Shown: positions 1 to 8,756 of the stretch, piece by piece
Position numbering within the stretch: the stretch's first letter is position 1
Layout of the letters: every line of letters starts with the position of its first letter
Made by a program: the position numbers and the translations under genes
The notes under the pieces: generated by a model
Told to the model about the DNA's origin: nothing
Databases searched by the model: none
What the model saw: the letters and a program-made list of their open reading frames with translations, nothing else
NCBI GenBank assembly: GCA_965228165.1
Contig: CBDDHB010000003.1
Span: 124,001 to 188,000, forward strand
Direction of reading: 5' to 3'
Origin: Oleispirillum sp965228165
GTDB lineage: Bacteria; Pseudomonadota; Alphaproteobacteria; Rhodospirillales; Rhodospirillaceae
DNA: 64,000 nt

Positions 1-465
1 GCCGCCGCCGATTTCTCCCGGGTGAAGTCGCCGGAAACCTATCTCGGCCACGCGCGAGCGGCGGGTTTCGCCTCGCCGGAAGGACTCGTCCGCGACCGCC
101 GCGAAACCTATGCCCCGCCCGCCGCCCCGGTCCTCAACCAGTGGGGCCTTTCCGGCGAATGGACGATGCGGGCCAAGGACTCCCGCCTGGAGGCCGCCCC
201 CGGCGGCATCGTCATGCGGTTTTCCGCCCGCGACCTGCATCTGGTGCTGGGAACGACGGGCGGGACGGCGCGGTTCCGGGTTTTTCTGGACGGCCAGCCG
301 CCGGGCGCGGACGCGGGCGGCGACATCGACGCGGCGGGATTCGGCAGAGTGGACGGGCACCGCCTGTATCAACTGATCCGCCAGACCGGCGAGGTCCGCG
401 AACGCACCTTCACCATCGAGTTCCTGGACCCCGGCGTTCAGGCCTATGCCTTCACCTTCGGATAG
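1..465 (+). CDS. C-terminal part of a DipZ-like thiol-disulfide/thioredoxin-family protein (5' end outside window)
   Basis: The reading frame is open from base 1, so the gene is cut by the window edge. About 154 residues are visible, ending at TAG 463-465. The sequence matches from memory the tail of DipZ/thioredoxin-like proteins: SPETYLGHARAAGF, then LNQWGLSGEW, RDLHLVLG, VFLDGQPPG, LYQLIRQ and a final FLDPGVQAYAFTFG. In that family this beta-rich domain follows the thioredoxin domain and acts in the periplasm. The catalytic CxxC lies upstream and is not visible. The next gene, msrA, starts 11 bases downstream, so the two probably form a redox-repair operon. Confidence 0.8.
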   Translation, partial: AAADFSRVKSPETYLGHARAAGFASPEGLVRDRRETYAPPAAPVLNQWGLSGEWTMRAKDSRLEAAPGGIVMRFSARDLHLVLGTTGGTARFRVFLDGQPPGADAGGDIDAAGFGRVDGHRLYQLIRQTGEVRERTFTIEFLDPGVQAYAFTFG

Positions 466-476
466 GAGCCACCGAC

Positions 477-1176
477 ATGCCGAACCCGGTTTTTCGCGAA
501 TTCCTGGGGGCGGGCATCCTGGCCGTCGCCCTCGCCCTGCCGCCGCTGTCGGCGCAAGCCTCCGCCGCCAACCGTGCCCTGCCCGCCCCCGCCTTCGATC
601 CTCCCCCCGCCGCCGCCCGCGAAACCGCGCTGCTGGCGGGCGGATGCTTCTGGGGGTGCAGGCGGTGTTCCAGCACACCGAAGGCGTGATCCGCGCCACC
701 TCGGGCTACGCCGGGGGGGGACCGCCGAAACCGCCGACTACGAAACCGTCAGCCGGGGGAGGAGCCGCCACGCCGAAGCGGTGGAGGTGGTCTTCGACCC
801 GGCGAAGATCAGTTACGGCGAACTGCTGCGGGTGTTCTTCTCGGTGGCCCTCGACCCCACCCAGATCGACCGCCAGGGGCCGGATGTCGGGCCGCAGTAC
901 CGGTCGGAAATCTTCGCCGCCGACGACCGGCAACGCCGCGTCGCCACGGACTATATCGCCCAACTTAACGCCGCCGGGGTCTTCGCCGCGCCGATTGCGA
1001 CCAAAGTGTCGCCACCCGCCGCATTCTATCCGGCGGAGCCCTATCACCAGGACTTCGCGGCGCGCAACCCGGCGCATCCGTACATCGTCTTTCACGACAA
1101 ACCGAAGGTGGAGGCGCTCCGCCGCGCCTTCCCCGAACGCTACCTGGAAAAGCCGACCCTGCTGGGGCAGAAGTGA
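477..1176 (+). pseudogene. msrA: Peptide methionine sulfoxide reductase MsrA, exported form, with two frameshifts
   Basis: The product would reduce methionine-S-sulfoxide in proteins. The ATG at 477 opens an N-terminus resembling a signal peptide and reaches the catalytic GGCFWG motif near base 650. The frame then breaks. After G5 at 652-656 the MsrA sequence continues one frame back (GVQAVFQHTEGVIRATSGYA). After G8 at 713-720 it moves back again (TAETADYETVSRGRSRHAEA) and runs to the stop at 1176. Adding one G to each run restores a normal MsrA, including the YHQDF segment. Either the two homopolymers were undercalled or the gene is dead. It follows the DipZ-like gene closely. Confidence 0.85.
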
Positions 1177-1182
1177 AAAAGA

Positions 1183-1344
1183 TTCCGGAGGGACTCGATC
1201 CCTCCGGACCTCCCAATTCCTTTTTATTTTTGCGCGTAGCGCGGTAAAGCCACCACGCGGCGTGACGGGCGATTGCCGCTTTCGCGGCGAAAAAGAAATG
1301 GGATGCGCGAAGGGCCCGAGGCCCTTCGCAAGGTTTTGTTTTTT
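1183..1344. repeat. Modular palindromic intergenic repeat, copy 1
   Basis: This copy fills the gap between the convergent msrA and mnmA genes. It starts with a hairpin (TCCGGAGGG...CCCTCCGGA). It then carries the core module seen elsewhere in the window: a T-run, TGCGCGTAGCGCGGTAAA, CACGCGGCGTGACGG, and a TTGCCGCTTTCGCGGCGAAAA hairpin. It closes with a palindrome (GAAGGGCCCGAGGCCCTTC) and a T-run that may act as a terminator. Confidence 0.75.
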
Positions 1345-2427
1345 TTACGAACGGCGGATCCAGCCGCCGCCGAGCAGGCGGTCGCCGTCATAGAAGACGC
1401 AGGCCTGCCCCGGCGCGATGGCCGAAAACGGCGCGTCCAGCCGCACCTCCGCGCCGCCGTCGCCGGTATCGGTCAGGGTCGCCGCGACGGCGCGGCTGGC
1501 GGCGCGCATCTTGACCGTCACCCGCGCGCCGTCGAGGCCGCCCTCGCCCAGCCAATTGACCTCGCGCAGGCGGCAGGACGCCCCCTCCAGCGCGGCGGCG
1601 GAGCCGACCACGACGCGATTCCGGTCGGCGTCCAGGGCGACCACGTACAAGGGCTCGGGCGCGGCGATGCCGAGACCCCGCCGCTGACCGATGGTGAAAC
1701 CGACGATGCCGTCGTGCCGCCCCAGCACCCGACCGGAAAGATCGACGATCTCGCCGGGATGGTCCGCCTGGGAATCGATCTCGCGCACCACCCCGGCGTA
1801 ACCGCCGCCGGGGACGAAACAGATGTCCTGGCTATCCGTCTTCGCCGCCACCGGCAGACCGAAGTCCGCAGCCAGACGCCGGGTTTCCCCCTTGTCCGCG
1901 ATGTCGCCCAGGGGGAACGCCGCGCCCGCCAACTGGGCGCGCGACAGGGCGAACAGGAAATAGCTCTGGTCGCGGCGCGGCTCGCGAGCGCGGTGCAGTT
2001 CCGCCCCCGCCGGACCCTCCACCCGGCGCACGTAGTGCCCGGTAGCCAGCGACGCAGCGCCCCATTCCGCCGCCGCCTCGGCCATCGCGCCGAACTTGAT
2101 CCGCCGGTTGCACACCGCGCAGGGCAGCGGCGTCTCGCCGTTGCGATAGGATCGGGCGAAGGGACGCATCACCTCGGACAGGAACGGCTCCCGCAGATCG
2201 AGAACCCGGTGCGGCACCCCCAACTGGGCGGCGACGCGCACCGCGTCCGCCACCGCGCGGTCGGCGGCGGCGTGGTCGAACAGGCGCATGGTCAGGCCGA
2301 CCACGTCGAAGCCCATCGCCTGCAACACCGCCGCCGTCGCCGAACTGTCGACGCCGCCCGACATCGCGACGCACACCCGCGCCCCGGGTTCAAGATGGGC
2401 GACAGCGGCGCGGAAGGAGGCGAACAT
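1345..2427 (-). CDS. mnmA: tRNA-specific 2-thiouridylase MnmA
   Basis: MnmA thiolates U34 of tRNAs for Lys, Glu and Gln in an ATP-dependent reaction, receiving persulfide sulfur from the cysteine desulfurase relay. The 360-residue length is normal. The PP-loop AMSGGVDSS lies near residues 20-28. The first catalytic cysteine is in PLPCAVCNRRIKFG and the second in SQDICFVPGG. TGHYVRR and the C-terminal beta-barrel (VVGSAAALEG onward) are present. It is the last gene of the minus-strand cluster cysE-iscR-fdx-mnmA and starts 9 bases after the ferredoxin stop, so co-transcription with the ferredoxin is likely. Confidence 0.97.
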   Translation of the reverse strand: MFASFRAAVAHLEPGARVCVAMSGGVDSSATAAVLQAMGFDVVGLTMRLFDHAAADRAVADAVRVAAQLGVPHRVLDLREPFLSEVMRPFARSYRNGETPLPCAVCNRRIKFGAMAEAAAEWGAASLATGHYVRRVEGPAGAELHRAREPRRDQSYFLFALSRAQLAGAAFPLGDIADKGETRRLAADFGLPVAAKTDSQDICFVPGGGYAGVVREIDSQADHPGEIVDLSGRVLGRHDGIVGFTIGQRRGLGIAAPEPLYVVALDADRNRVVVGSAAALEGASCRLREVNWLGEGGLDGARVTVKMRAASRAVAATLTDTGDGGAEVRLDAPFSAIAPGQACVFYDGDRLLGGGWIRRS

Positions 2428-2436
2428 CGGTTCGGA

Positions 2437-2757
2437 TCAGGCTTCTTCCTTGGGGGGCAGAGTGACGGTCAGACCGTCCAGTTCGTCCGACATGCGAATC
2501 TGGCAGCCCAGACGCGACGTCGCGGTGACGCCGAAGGCCATGTCCAGCATTTCCTCTTCGTTCTCGGACGCCGGGTTCAGCTTGTCGAACCACGCGGCAT
2601 CGACTATCACGTGGCAAGTGGCGCAGGCCAGCGACCCTTCGCACGCCCCTTCCAGTTCGATGCCGTGCAGATGCGCGACTTCCATCACCGAAAGGCCATC
2701 GGGGGCCTCGACCTCGCGACGGCTGCCGTCGCGCTGGATGAAAACCAATTTCGCCAT
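2437..2757 (-). CDS. fdx: ISC-type 2Fe-2S ferredoxin
   Basis: This is a 106-residue adrenodoxin-type ferredoxin carrying electrons in Fe-S cluster assembly or related redox steps. The cluster ligands are visible as CEGSLACATC (C-x5-C-x2-C) with a fourth Cys in RLGCQIRM. The start at 2757 (MAKLVFIQ) is preferred over the upstream ATG at 2796 because AAGGAGA lies about 8 bases before it and the protein then begins at the family's usual point. It sits between iscR and mnmA on the same strand, with 126 bases separating it from iscR, so it may also have its own promoter. Confidence 0.95.
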   Translation of the reverse strand: MAKLVFIQRDGSRREVEAPDGLSVMEVAHLHGIELEGACEGSLACATCHVIVDAAWFDKLNPASENEEEMLDMAFGVTATSRLGCQIRMSDELDGLTVTLPPKEEA

Positions 2758-2883
2758 GCCGGAAATCTCCTTGGAAAATCGTCTCGCCCTTGCCACCGCC
2801 TTCGCCGTGGGGAAGGCTGCTCATAGCAAATTTTCACGTCGGGGAAAGCAAAAATCCGCCGGTCGGCCCGCCTGCCGCGCGGC

Positions 2884-3345
2884 CTATTGCGCGGCGGCGC
2901 CCTGGGTGCCGTGGAACATGCCGCTGGTGCCCAGAAGCTTGCGTTCCACCACGTCGTCGAGAGTCACCGAACTTAAGTACAGATAGATCTGATTGCTCAG
3001 TTCCTCCCACAGGTCGTGGGTCAGGCAGCGTCCCTTGTTGTTGTGGCAACCGGCGGGGGTTCTCGGCGTGCAGCGCGTCGCCTGGATCGGCTCGTCCACC
3101 GCCAGGATGATGTCGGAAATCCGGATGTCGGAGCCGGGGCGCGCCAGCATGTAGCCGCCGCCGGGGCCGCGCGCGCTTTTCACCAAAGCGCCCTTGCGCA
3201 GCTTGCCGAACAACTGCTCCAGATAGGAGAGCGAGATCTCCTGTCGGCCCGCGATATCGGCCAGGGCGACCGGCTTGCCGCCGCCCTGGGACGCGAGATC
3301 GGCCATCGCCATCACGGCATAGCGGCCTTTCGTGCTGAGCCTCAC
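2884..3345 (-). CDS. iscR: Rrf2-family Fe-S regulator IscR
   Basis: This is a winged-helix regulator that senses Fe-S status through a 2Fe-2S cluster and represses or activates Fe-S biogenesis genes. The N-terminus MRLSTKGRYAVMAM and the recognition region SLSYLEQLFGKLRK are typical. Three cluster cysteines lie in CTPRTPAGC and KGRC, followed by LTHDLWEELSNQI, the alphaproteobacterial pattern. The length is 153 residues. It lies 12 bases downstream of cysE. No iscS or sufS follows, unlike classical isc operons, so it probably also controls this local cysE/fdx/mnmA cluster. Confidence 0.95.
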   Translation of the reverse strand: MRLSTKGRYAVMAMADLASQGGGKPVALADIAGRQEISLSYLEQLFGKLRKGALVKSARGPGGGYMLARPGSDIRISDIILAVDEPIQATRCTPRTPAGCHNNKGRCLTHDLWEELSNQIYLYLSSVTLDDVVERKLLGTSGMFHGTQGAAAQ

Positions 3346-3357
3346 CTGAACCGCTCC

Positions 3358-4107
3358 CTAACGATCTTTGCCTTCATCGGCCCGCGGCGCCACCTTGGCG
3401 GCCCGCTTCGCCTTGCCTGCCGCCTTCGGCGCGGGCTCGTCGCCCAAACGGGCTTCCAACTCGCGAATACGGCGGCACAACGCCTCGATCTGACGATGCA
3501 CGCCCTTCAAATCCTGCCCCACCGGGTCAGGGGAGGTACCGACCACCCCATAGGCGCGGAATTCTTCCTCGCAGACCTCGGGGCGTTCGCGCTTCGCCAT
3601 CTTCGCCGGGATGCCAACCATCGTCGCCCCCGCCGGGACGTCCTGCAACACCACCGCGTTGGCGCCGATGCGCGCCCCCGCGCCGACCAGCAGCGGCCCC
3701 AGAACCTGCGCGCCGGAACCGACGATCACCCCATGCTCCAAAGTTGGGTGTCTTTTGCCAACATCAAGGGAGGTGCCGCCCAAAGTCACGCCATGGTACA
3801 AGGTCACGTCGTCGCCGATCTCGGCGGTTTCGCCGATCACCACGCCGGTGCCGTGATCGATGAAAAAACGCCGCCCGATCGTCGCGCCGGGGTGAATCTC
3901 GACACCGGTCAGCATCTTGCCCAGGTTCGACAGGAAGCGCGCGGCGAACCACATGCGATGGGTCCACAGCCAGTGGGTCAGGCCATGCACCATCACCGCG
4001 TGCAGGCCGGGATAGCAGAACAAAACCTCCCACGGACCGCGCGCCGCCGGGTCCTTGGCGACGATGTTGTCGATGTCTTCCTTTAGATGCTTGAAAAAAG
4101 GAGCCAT
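3358..4107 (-). CDS. cysE: Serine O-acetyltransferase
   Basis: CysE makes O-acetylserine from serine and acetyl-CoA, the committed step of cysteine synthesis. The left-handed beta-helix is clear: GVEIHPGATIGRRFFIDHG, GVVIGETAEIGDD, LYHGVTLGGTSL, HPTLEHGVIVGSGAQVLG. The start at 4107 (MAPFFKHLKED) is chosen because it agrees with the family start; the open frame extends 34 codons upstream with non-family sequence. The last 40 residues form a Lys/Ala/Arg-rich tail not needed for catalysis. First gene of the cysE-iscR-fdx-mnmA cluster; cysteine is the sulfur donor for the downstream Fe-S and tRNA-thiolation functions. Confidence 0.96.
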   Translation of the reverse strand: MAPFFKHLKEDIDNIVAKDPAARGPWEVLFCYPGLHAVMVHGLTHWLWTHRMWFAARFLSNLGKMLTGVEIHPGATIGRRFFIDHGTGVVIGETAEIGDDVTLYHGVTLGGTSLDVGKRHPTLEHGVIVGSGAQVLGPLLVGAGARIGANAVVLQDVPAGATMVGIPAKMAKRERPEVCEEEFRAYGVVGTSPDPVGQDLKGVHRQIEALCRRIRELEARLGDEPAPKAAGKAKRAAKVAPRADEGKDR

Positions 4108-4352
4108 AGCTGTGCTACACTTCCCGCGCCGCCCGGGTCGGCCCGCCGCCGAATGCCCGAGGGCTGAATGTATGCGCGAAAGCCCTGTTATCTCAAGGCT
4201 GAATATCATATATCCGACAACGGCAATCGAATATCAACCCGTCCATCAGCCCGCCGCGGCGCCCACCGGCCCTTTCCGGACAGGCGTCCGCCCCGAAAAC
4301 CGGCGCTGACGACCGTCATCCGCTGACATCACGCAAGCAGGCCAAGTCACTC
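4108..4352. promoter_or_regulatory. Divergent intergenic region with a candidate cysE promoter
   Basis: This spacer separates cysE (minus) from the hydrolase gene (plus). On the minus strand there is an AT-rich stretch around 4205-4240 that contrasts with the surrounding GC-rich DNA. TTGATA is followed after 18 bases by ATATAT, a plausible sigma-70 promoter. An Rrf2/IscR operator could overlap it, but no consensus site was identified with confidence. Confidence 0.35.
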
Positions 4353-5009
4353 ATGCCAGACGTCATCATCAACGGACCCGAAGGCCGCCTGGAAGGCCGC
4401 TACACCCATTCCAAGACGCCCAACGCGCCGATCGCGCTGGTTCTCCATCCCGATCCGCGTCACGGCGGAACGATGAACAACAAGGTCGTCTACAACACCT
4501 ATCACGCCTTCGCCCGCAACGGGTTTTCGGTGCTGCGCATCAATTTCCGGGGTGTCGGACGCAGCCAGGGCGGCTTCGACAACGGCATCGGCGAGCTTTC
4601 CGACGCGGCCTCGGCCCTCGACTGGCTGCAAGCGGTCAACCAGAACGCCGCCGCCTGCTGGATCGCCGGATTTTCGTTCGGCGCCTGGATCAGCATGCAG
4701 TTGCTGATGCGCCGTCCGGAGATCGAGGGCTTCGTATCGATCGCGCCGCCCGCCAACCTGTTCGATTTCTCGTTCCTCGCGCCCTGCCCGTACTCGGGTC
4801 TGATCGTACAGGGCGGCGCCGACGACATCGTGCCGGAAAGCTCGGTGGCGAAACTGGTCAACAAGCTGTCGGCGCAGAAGAACATCGCGGTGGACTATCA
4901 CCTGATCTCCGGCGCCGACCACTTCTTCGGCGAGCACCTGACCGACATGACCCTGGCGGTCTCCAACTACCTCGCCCGCCGTCTCGGTCAGGCCGCCCCC
5001 AGGCCGTAA
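4353..5009 (+). CDS. Alpha/beta hydrolase of the conserved alphaproteobacterial YqiA-like/dienelactone type
   Basis: This is a 218-residue cytoplasmic alpha/beta hydrolase. The visible elements are LVLHPDPRHGGTMNNKVV (oxyanion region), INFRGVGRS, the nucleophile elbow AGFSFGAWI (Ser), a possible acid in VQGGADDIVP, and the catalytic His in SGADHFFGEH. Close relatives are widespread in alphaproteobacteria and usually annotated only as hydrolases, so no substrate is claimed. No strong ribosome binding site precedes the start, but the N-terminus MPDVIINGPEG fits the family. It is convergent with anmK. Confidence 0.85.
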   Translation: MPDVIINGPEGRLEGRYTHSKTPNAPIALVLHPDPRHGGTMNNKVVYNTYHAFARNGFSVLRINFRGVGRSQGGFDNGIGELSDAASALDWLQAVNQNAAACWIAGFSFGAWISMQLLMRRPEIEGFVSIAPPANLFDFSFLAPCPYSGLIVQGGADDIVPESSVAKLVNKLSAQKNIAVDYHLISGADHFFGEHLTDMTLAVSNYLARRLGQAAPRP

Positions 5010-5015
5010 GCCTTC

Positions 5016-6113
5016 CTACGGACGATCGATCCGCCCCCCCCCCCGGCAAGGGCCGGGGGGCGGCGGTGGTGCCGGGAAAGCTGATCGGCAGGCCCTGCGC
5101 CGTTCGCGCCGCCAGGAAGGCGAACGCCTGCGCCTCCAACGCGTCGCCGTCCCAGCCCGCCGCCTCGGCGGACAGAACCGGAACCGCCAGCGCGGCGCGC
5201 AGACCCGCCATCAGCACCGGATTGCGCCGCCCGCCGCCGCAGACCAGCCAACAGGCCGGAGCCTCCGGCAGGTGACGCACCGCCGCCTTCACCGCGCGCA
5301 CGGTGAAGGCGGACAGGGTCGCCGCTCCGTCCTCCGGCGATGTTCGCCCCTTCTCCAGGCCGGGAAAGGCGTTCCGGTCCAAGGATTTCGGCGGGGGCGC
5401 GGCAAAAAACCGCGCGCTCAGGGCGGCATCCAGCCAATCCTCGTCGGGTCGTCCGCGCGCCGCCAACTCGCCGTCCAGATCGCAGGCTTGCCCGGTATGC
5501 GCCGCCGCCCAGTCGTCGAGCAGGGCGTTGCCGGGACCGGTGTCGAAGGCGAGCATCGCCCCGTCCGGTGCGATCGCGGTCAGGTTGGCGACGCCGCCCA
5601 GGTTCAGCACCGCCACCGTTCCCGCCGGACGGTCCGGCCAGGATTCGACCAGGGCGCGGTGGAAGACCGGGACCAAAGGCGCCCCCTGCCCGCCCGCCGC
5701 GACGTCGGCGGAACGGAAATCCGACGCCACCGCGATGCCGGTCCGGCGGGCCAGCCGCGCGCCATCGCCGATCTGCACGGTGATTCCGCGTTCCGGCGCG
5801 TGGAAAAGGGTCTGCCCGTGGAAACCCACCAGCGCCACGTCCCGCCACTCCGCCGGAGCCTCGTCCAGCAGGGCTTCGACGCCGCCGCATGCAGATCGGT
5901 GATGTCCTCCTCCACCGCCCGCAACGCCGGAGCGTCGCGATCGGCCCGCCCCAGCACCGCCCGAATCCGCGCCCGGATCGCCGCCGCATAGGGGAAGGTC
6001 CGGCGCGGCCCGCAGGCGAAAACCCCTTCGCCGTCGGTCCTGATCAAGGCGGCGTCGATGCCATCGAGCGAGGTGCCGCTCATCAGGCCGAGCGCGATCA
6101 CGGGCTGCATCAA
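5016..6113 (-). pseudogene. anmK: Anhydro-N-acetylmuramic acid kinase AnmK, with two frameshifts
   Basis: AnmK phosphorylates and opens anhydro-MurNAc during peptidoglycan recycling. The start at 6113 gives MMQPVIALGLMSGTSLDGID, the ATP-binding signature, and runs to EEDITDLHAAA near 5885. Continuation in another frame (VEALLDEAPAEW, GFHGQTLFHAP, NLGGVANLTAI, FDTGPGNALLDD, VCGGGRRNPVL) requires one extra base at about 5880/5881. At the 3' end a C11 run at 5034-5044 puts the frame out again; shortening it by one gives GGGRIDRP and the stop at 5016-5018, the family ending. Restored length is about 365 residues, which is normal. Divergent from tyrS, a common alphaproteobacterial arrangement. Confidence 0.85.
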
Positions 6114-6186
6114 AGACTGGCTCCCTGCGGGCGCTTCCGCTAAAAGGGTACGTTTTCCAAATCAGAGCTAACACAAGTCAGGCATC

Positions 6187-7437
6187 ATGAGCACCTTCAA
6201 ATCGGCCTTCCTGCGAACCATCTCCGAACGCGGCTTCATCCACCAGTGCACCGACCTCGACGGGTTGGACGCGGTTTGCGCGGGCGGCCCGGTTCCGGCC
6301 TATATCGGCTTCGACTGCACGGCGGACAGCCTGCACGTCGGATCGATGGTGCCGATCATGCTGCTGCGCCGTCTGCAACAGTCCGGGCACAAGCCGATCG
6401 TCCTGATGGGCGGCGGCACCACCAAGGTCGGCGACCCGACGGGCCGCGATTCCGCGCGACAGATGCTGTCGGACGCCGACATCGCGCGCAACATGGCGGG
6501 GATCAAGACCGTCTTCGAAAAGTTTCTGACCTTCGGCGACGGCCCCACCGACGCGATCATGATCAACAACGCCGACTGGCTGGACAGGCTCAACTATCTG
6601 GAGTTCCTGCGCGACTATGGGCGGCATTTCTCGATCAACCGCATGCTCTCCTTCGATTCGGTGAAGCTGCGCCTGGAACGGGAAACCCCGATGTCGTTCC
6701 TGGAATTCAACTACATGATCCTTCAGGCCTACGACTTCCTGGAAATCAACCGCACCCACAAGTGCCGCCTGCAAATGGGCGGCTCCGACCAGTGGGGCAA
6801 CATCGTCAACGGCGTCGAACTCGGTCGCCGCGTCGATGGAGCGGAACTGTTCGGTCTGACCGTGCCCCTGATCACCACCTCTTCCGGCGCGAAAATGGGC
6901 AAGACCGCCCAGGGCGCGGTGTGGCTGAACGAGGATCGCCTGTCGGCCTACGACTACTGGCAGTTCTGGCGCAACACCGAGGACGCCGACGTCGGACGCT
7001 TCCTGAAGCTGTTCACCGATCTGCCGATGGACGAAATCCGCCGCCTGGAGGCGCTTCAAGGGTCCGAGATCAACGACGCGAAAAAGATCCTGGCGAATCA
7101 GGCCACCCTTCTCTGCCGTGGCGAGGACGCCGCCCGCGCCGCCGAGGAAACCGCCCGCAAGACCTTCGAACAGGGACAAACCGGCGACGCCCTGCCCAGC
7201 ATCGACGTCGCCGCCGATGCGATCGCCCAGGGCTACGCGGTGATCGACGCGATGGTCGCCGCCGGCCTCGCCGCCTCGAAGGGCGAGGCGCGTCGCCTGA
7301 TCAAGCAGGGCGGCGTCAGGGTCAACGACGCGGCGCTCTCCGATACCGAGGCCAAGTTCGCCGCCGACCAGGTAGCCGACGGACAGATCAAAATTTCGGC
7401 GGGCAAGAAACGCCACGCCCTGGTCAAGGTGCGGTAA
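6187..7437 (+). CDS. tyrS: Tyrosyl-tRNA synthetase
   Basis: A class I synthetase that charges tRNA-Tyr. The 416-residue product carries the HIGH-type motif as HVGS in DCTADSLHVGSM, the tyrosine pocket segments MLSFDSVKLRLER and QMGGSDQWGNIVNG, the KMSKS-type loop as KMGKT, and a C-terminal S4 RNA-binding domain (AASKGEARRLIKQGGVRVND). Length and motif order are normal. The gene starts 73 bases from the divergent anmK start. TyrS is essential, and the reading frame is intact. Confidence 0.97.
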   Translation: MSTFKSAFLRTISERGFIHQCTDLDGLDAVCAGGPVPAYIGFDCTADSLHVGSMVPIMLLRRLQQSGHKPIVLMGGGTTKVGDPTGRDSARQMLSDADIARNMAGIKTVFEKFLTFGDGPTDAIMINNADWLDRLNYLEFLRDYGRHFSINRMLSFDSVKLRLERETPMSFLEFNYMILQAYDFLEINRTHKCRLQMGGSDQWGNIVNGVELGRRVDGAELFGLTVPLITTSSGAKMGKTAQGAVWLNEDRLSAYDYWQFWRNTEDADVGRFLKLFTDLPMDEIRRLEALQGSEINDAKKILANQATLLCRGEDAARAAEETARKTFEQGQTGDALPSIDVAADAIAQGYAVIDAMVAAGLAASKGEARRLIKQGGVRVNDAALSDTEAKFAADQVADGQIKISAGKKRHALVKVR

Positions 7438-7684
7438 AAAAAACTCTGCGGGGACCGAAGCTGACCGCCAAAGACGGTGAAAACGAATGGGGTTCCGGGA
7501 CCGACCCTGGCCCGGTTTCCCGCGTCGCCTCTTGACGCATTACGTATAACCCGTTGAAAAACATGAAAAGCACGCAGGGCGTGTCAAGACGTTTATCGCA
7601 CCACCCATGAAACTGTTCTCTTGCTTCGTTCCGGCGATGGTTCCATGATCGTTCTCATCGTCCGGATTGGGCGCGGAGGGGGAA
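7438..7684. other. Intergenic region after tyrS with a possible degenerate repeat
   Basis: Bases 7445-7510 contain fragments resembling the repeat family (GCGGGGACCG, AATGGGGTTCC, GGCCCGGTTT) but no complete module. TTGACG near 7532 is followed by a less GC-rich stretch and could be a -35 element for the next gene, although no convincing -10 was found. A GGAGG lies just before the ATG at 7685. Confidence 0.35.
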
Positions 7685-8227
7685 ATGACGCGGCGGATCG
7701 GGTGGCGGTTGATCTTGGCGGTTCTGGCGGTGTGCGCGGCGGCGTTTCCGGCCTGGGCAGCGGATGCACCGCCCGTGGCCGAGGGCGCGGCAGCCTCGCC
7801 CCCGGCGGCGGAAAAATGCCCCGACGTCTATGGGGTGTGGGAGACCGAATACGCGGTCGGTCGGTTCGGCGTCGAGGAGGTCGGCCCCTGGTACAGCGGC
7901 CTGTTGGTCCGCGCCATCATCGGGCGGGAGAAGACCGGATTGGTCTGGATGAAGGAGAAGTTCCCGGAAAGCAAGGACGGCAAATTCCACCCCAGCACCT
8001 ATGCCTCCTCCGTCTTCCGGCCCATCACCTCCTTCGAGCAGAGGGATAATCGCTTCGCCGGAAAAAATGCCGGGGGAGCGGACATGTTGGCCGAAATCAT
8101 CGACGAAAGCGACTTGCTCGAACTCTACCCCGATCATCGCTGCATGTTGGATATCGCCACGGCTCGAAAGGGCAACAACTCCATCGACGACATTCAGCAA
8201 CGGGTTCTCATGCGTAAGGTGAAGTAA
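7685..8227 (+). CDS. Secreted protein of unknown function
   Basis: The product is about 180 residues. It begins with a clear Sec signal peptide (MTRRIGWRLILAVLAVCAAA, cleavage likely after AWA). The mature part has no motif I recognise; it includes CPDVYGVWETEYAVGRFG and a second Cys in YPDHRCMLDIA, which could form a disulfide. The start at 7685 is chosen over 7667 because GGAGGGGGAA precedes it directly. It precedes a lysozyme-like gene but no functional link can be shown. Base composition resembles its neighbours. Confidence 0.75.
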   Translation: MTRRIGWRLILAVLAVCAAAFPAWAADAPPVAEGAAASPPAAEKCPDVYGVWETEYAVGRFGVEEVGPWYSGLLVRAIIGREKTGLVWMKEKFPESKDGKFHPSTYASSVFRPITSFEQRDNRFAGKNAGGADMLAEIIDESDLLELYPDHRCMLDIATARKGNNSIDDIQQRVLMRKVK

Positions 8228-8314
8228 CAGGTTCAATCGTAATTAACGTTTGTACGGCGAAGCGGGCGCTTCGTCGGGTTGTGTTTGCCCTTGAACTTAC
8301 GATAAACAGGAGAA

Positions 8315-8741
8315 ATGCCATCACGAGGGAAGCGTCCCTCGCGTCTATTCCGATCCGAAGGGCATTCCCACCATCGGGATGGGCCACGCCTTGATCACCC
8401 AGGACGAGAACGGCCTGTTCGACGCTCTTGGCGAATGGATGGGGGAAATCTTCGGCGGCGGGCCAGGCGCGGGGGTGGAGGGCGAAGCCTTGCAGACCCT
8501 GCTCAACGATCTCAATACCGGAGGATACCCGCCGGTGGACGTGGACAACCGGATCGGCCCGGAAACCACCGTTGCCTTCATCCAGGCGCTACGGGAAAAC
8601 GATCCGGAACGCCTCGTCCGCCGCTTCGGCAAGGCGCGCGCCGATGCGGTGCGGGTGCGCGCCTATACCCAAAACCGGGGCGGCCACGCGGTCGCGGTCG
8701 CCGAACACCAGCGGTCCGCACCCCACCACGGCGTGGCGTGA
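8315..8741 (+). pseudogene. Lysozyme-like (GH24-type) protein with a C-terminal peptidoglycan-binding-like part, damaged at the start
   Basis: The frame ending at 8741 reads EGSVPRVYSDPKGIPTIGMG from 8325, which matches the N-terminus of phage-type lysozymes around the catalytic Glu, followed by HALITQDENGLFD. Then come LQTLLNDLNTGGYPPVDVDN and RIGPETTVAFIQAL, resembling small peptidoglycan-binding domains. That frame has no ATG; the only ATG with a good ribosome binding site (AGGAGA, ATG 8315) is out of frame by one base. Adding or removing bases between 8318 and 8324 would restore a protein of about 140 residues. It may be an endolysin relic, a domesticated wall hydrolase, or an intact gene with a sequence error. 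GH24 assignment is from motif memory only. Confidence 0.5.
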
Positions 8742-8756
8742 AAACCAGAGCCTTAC

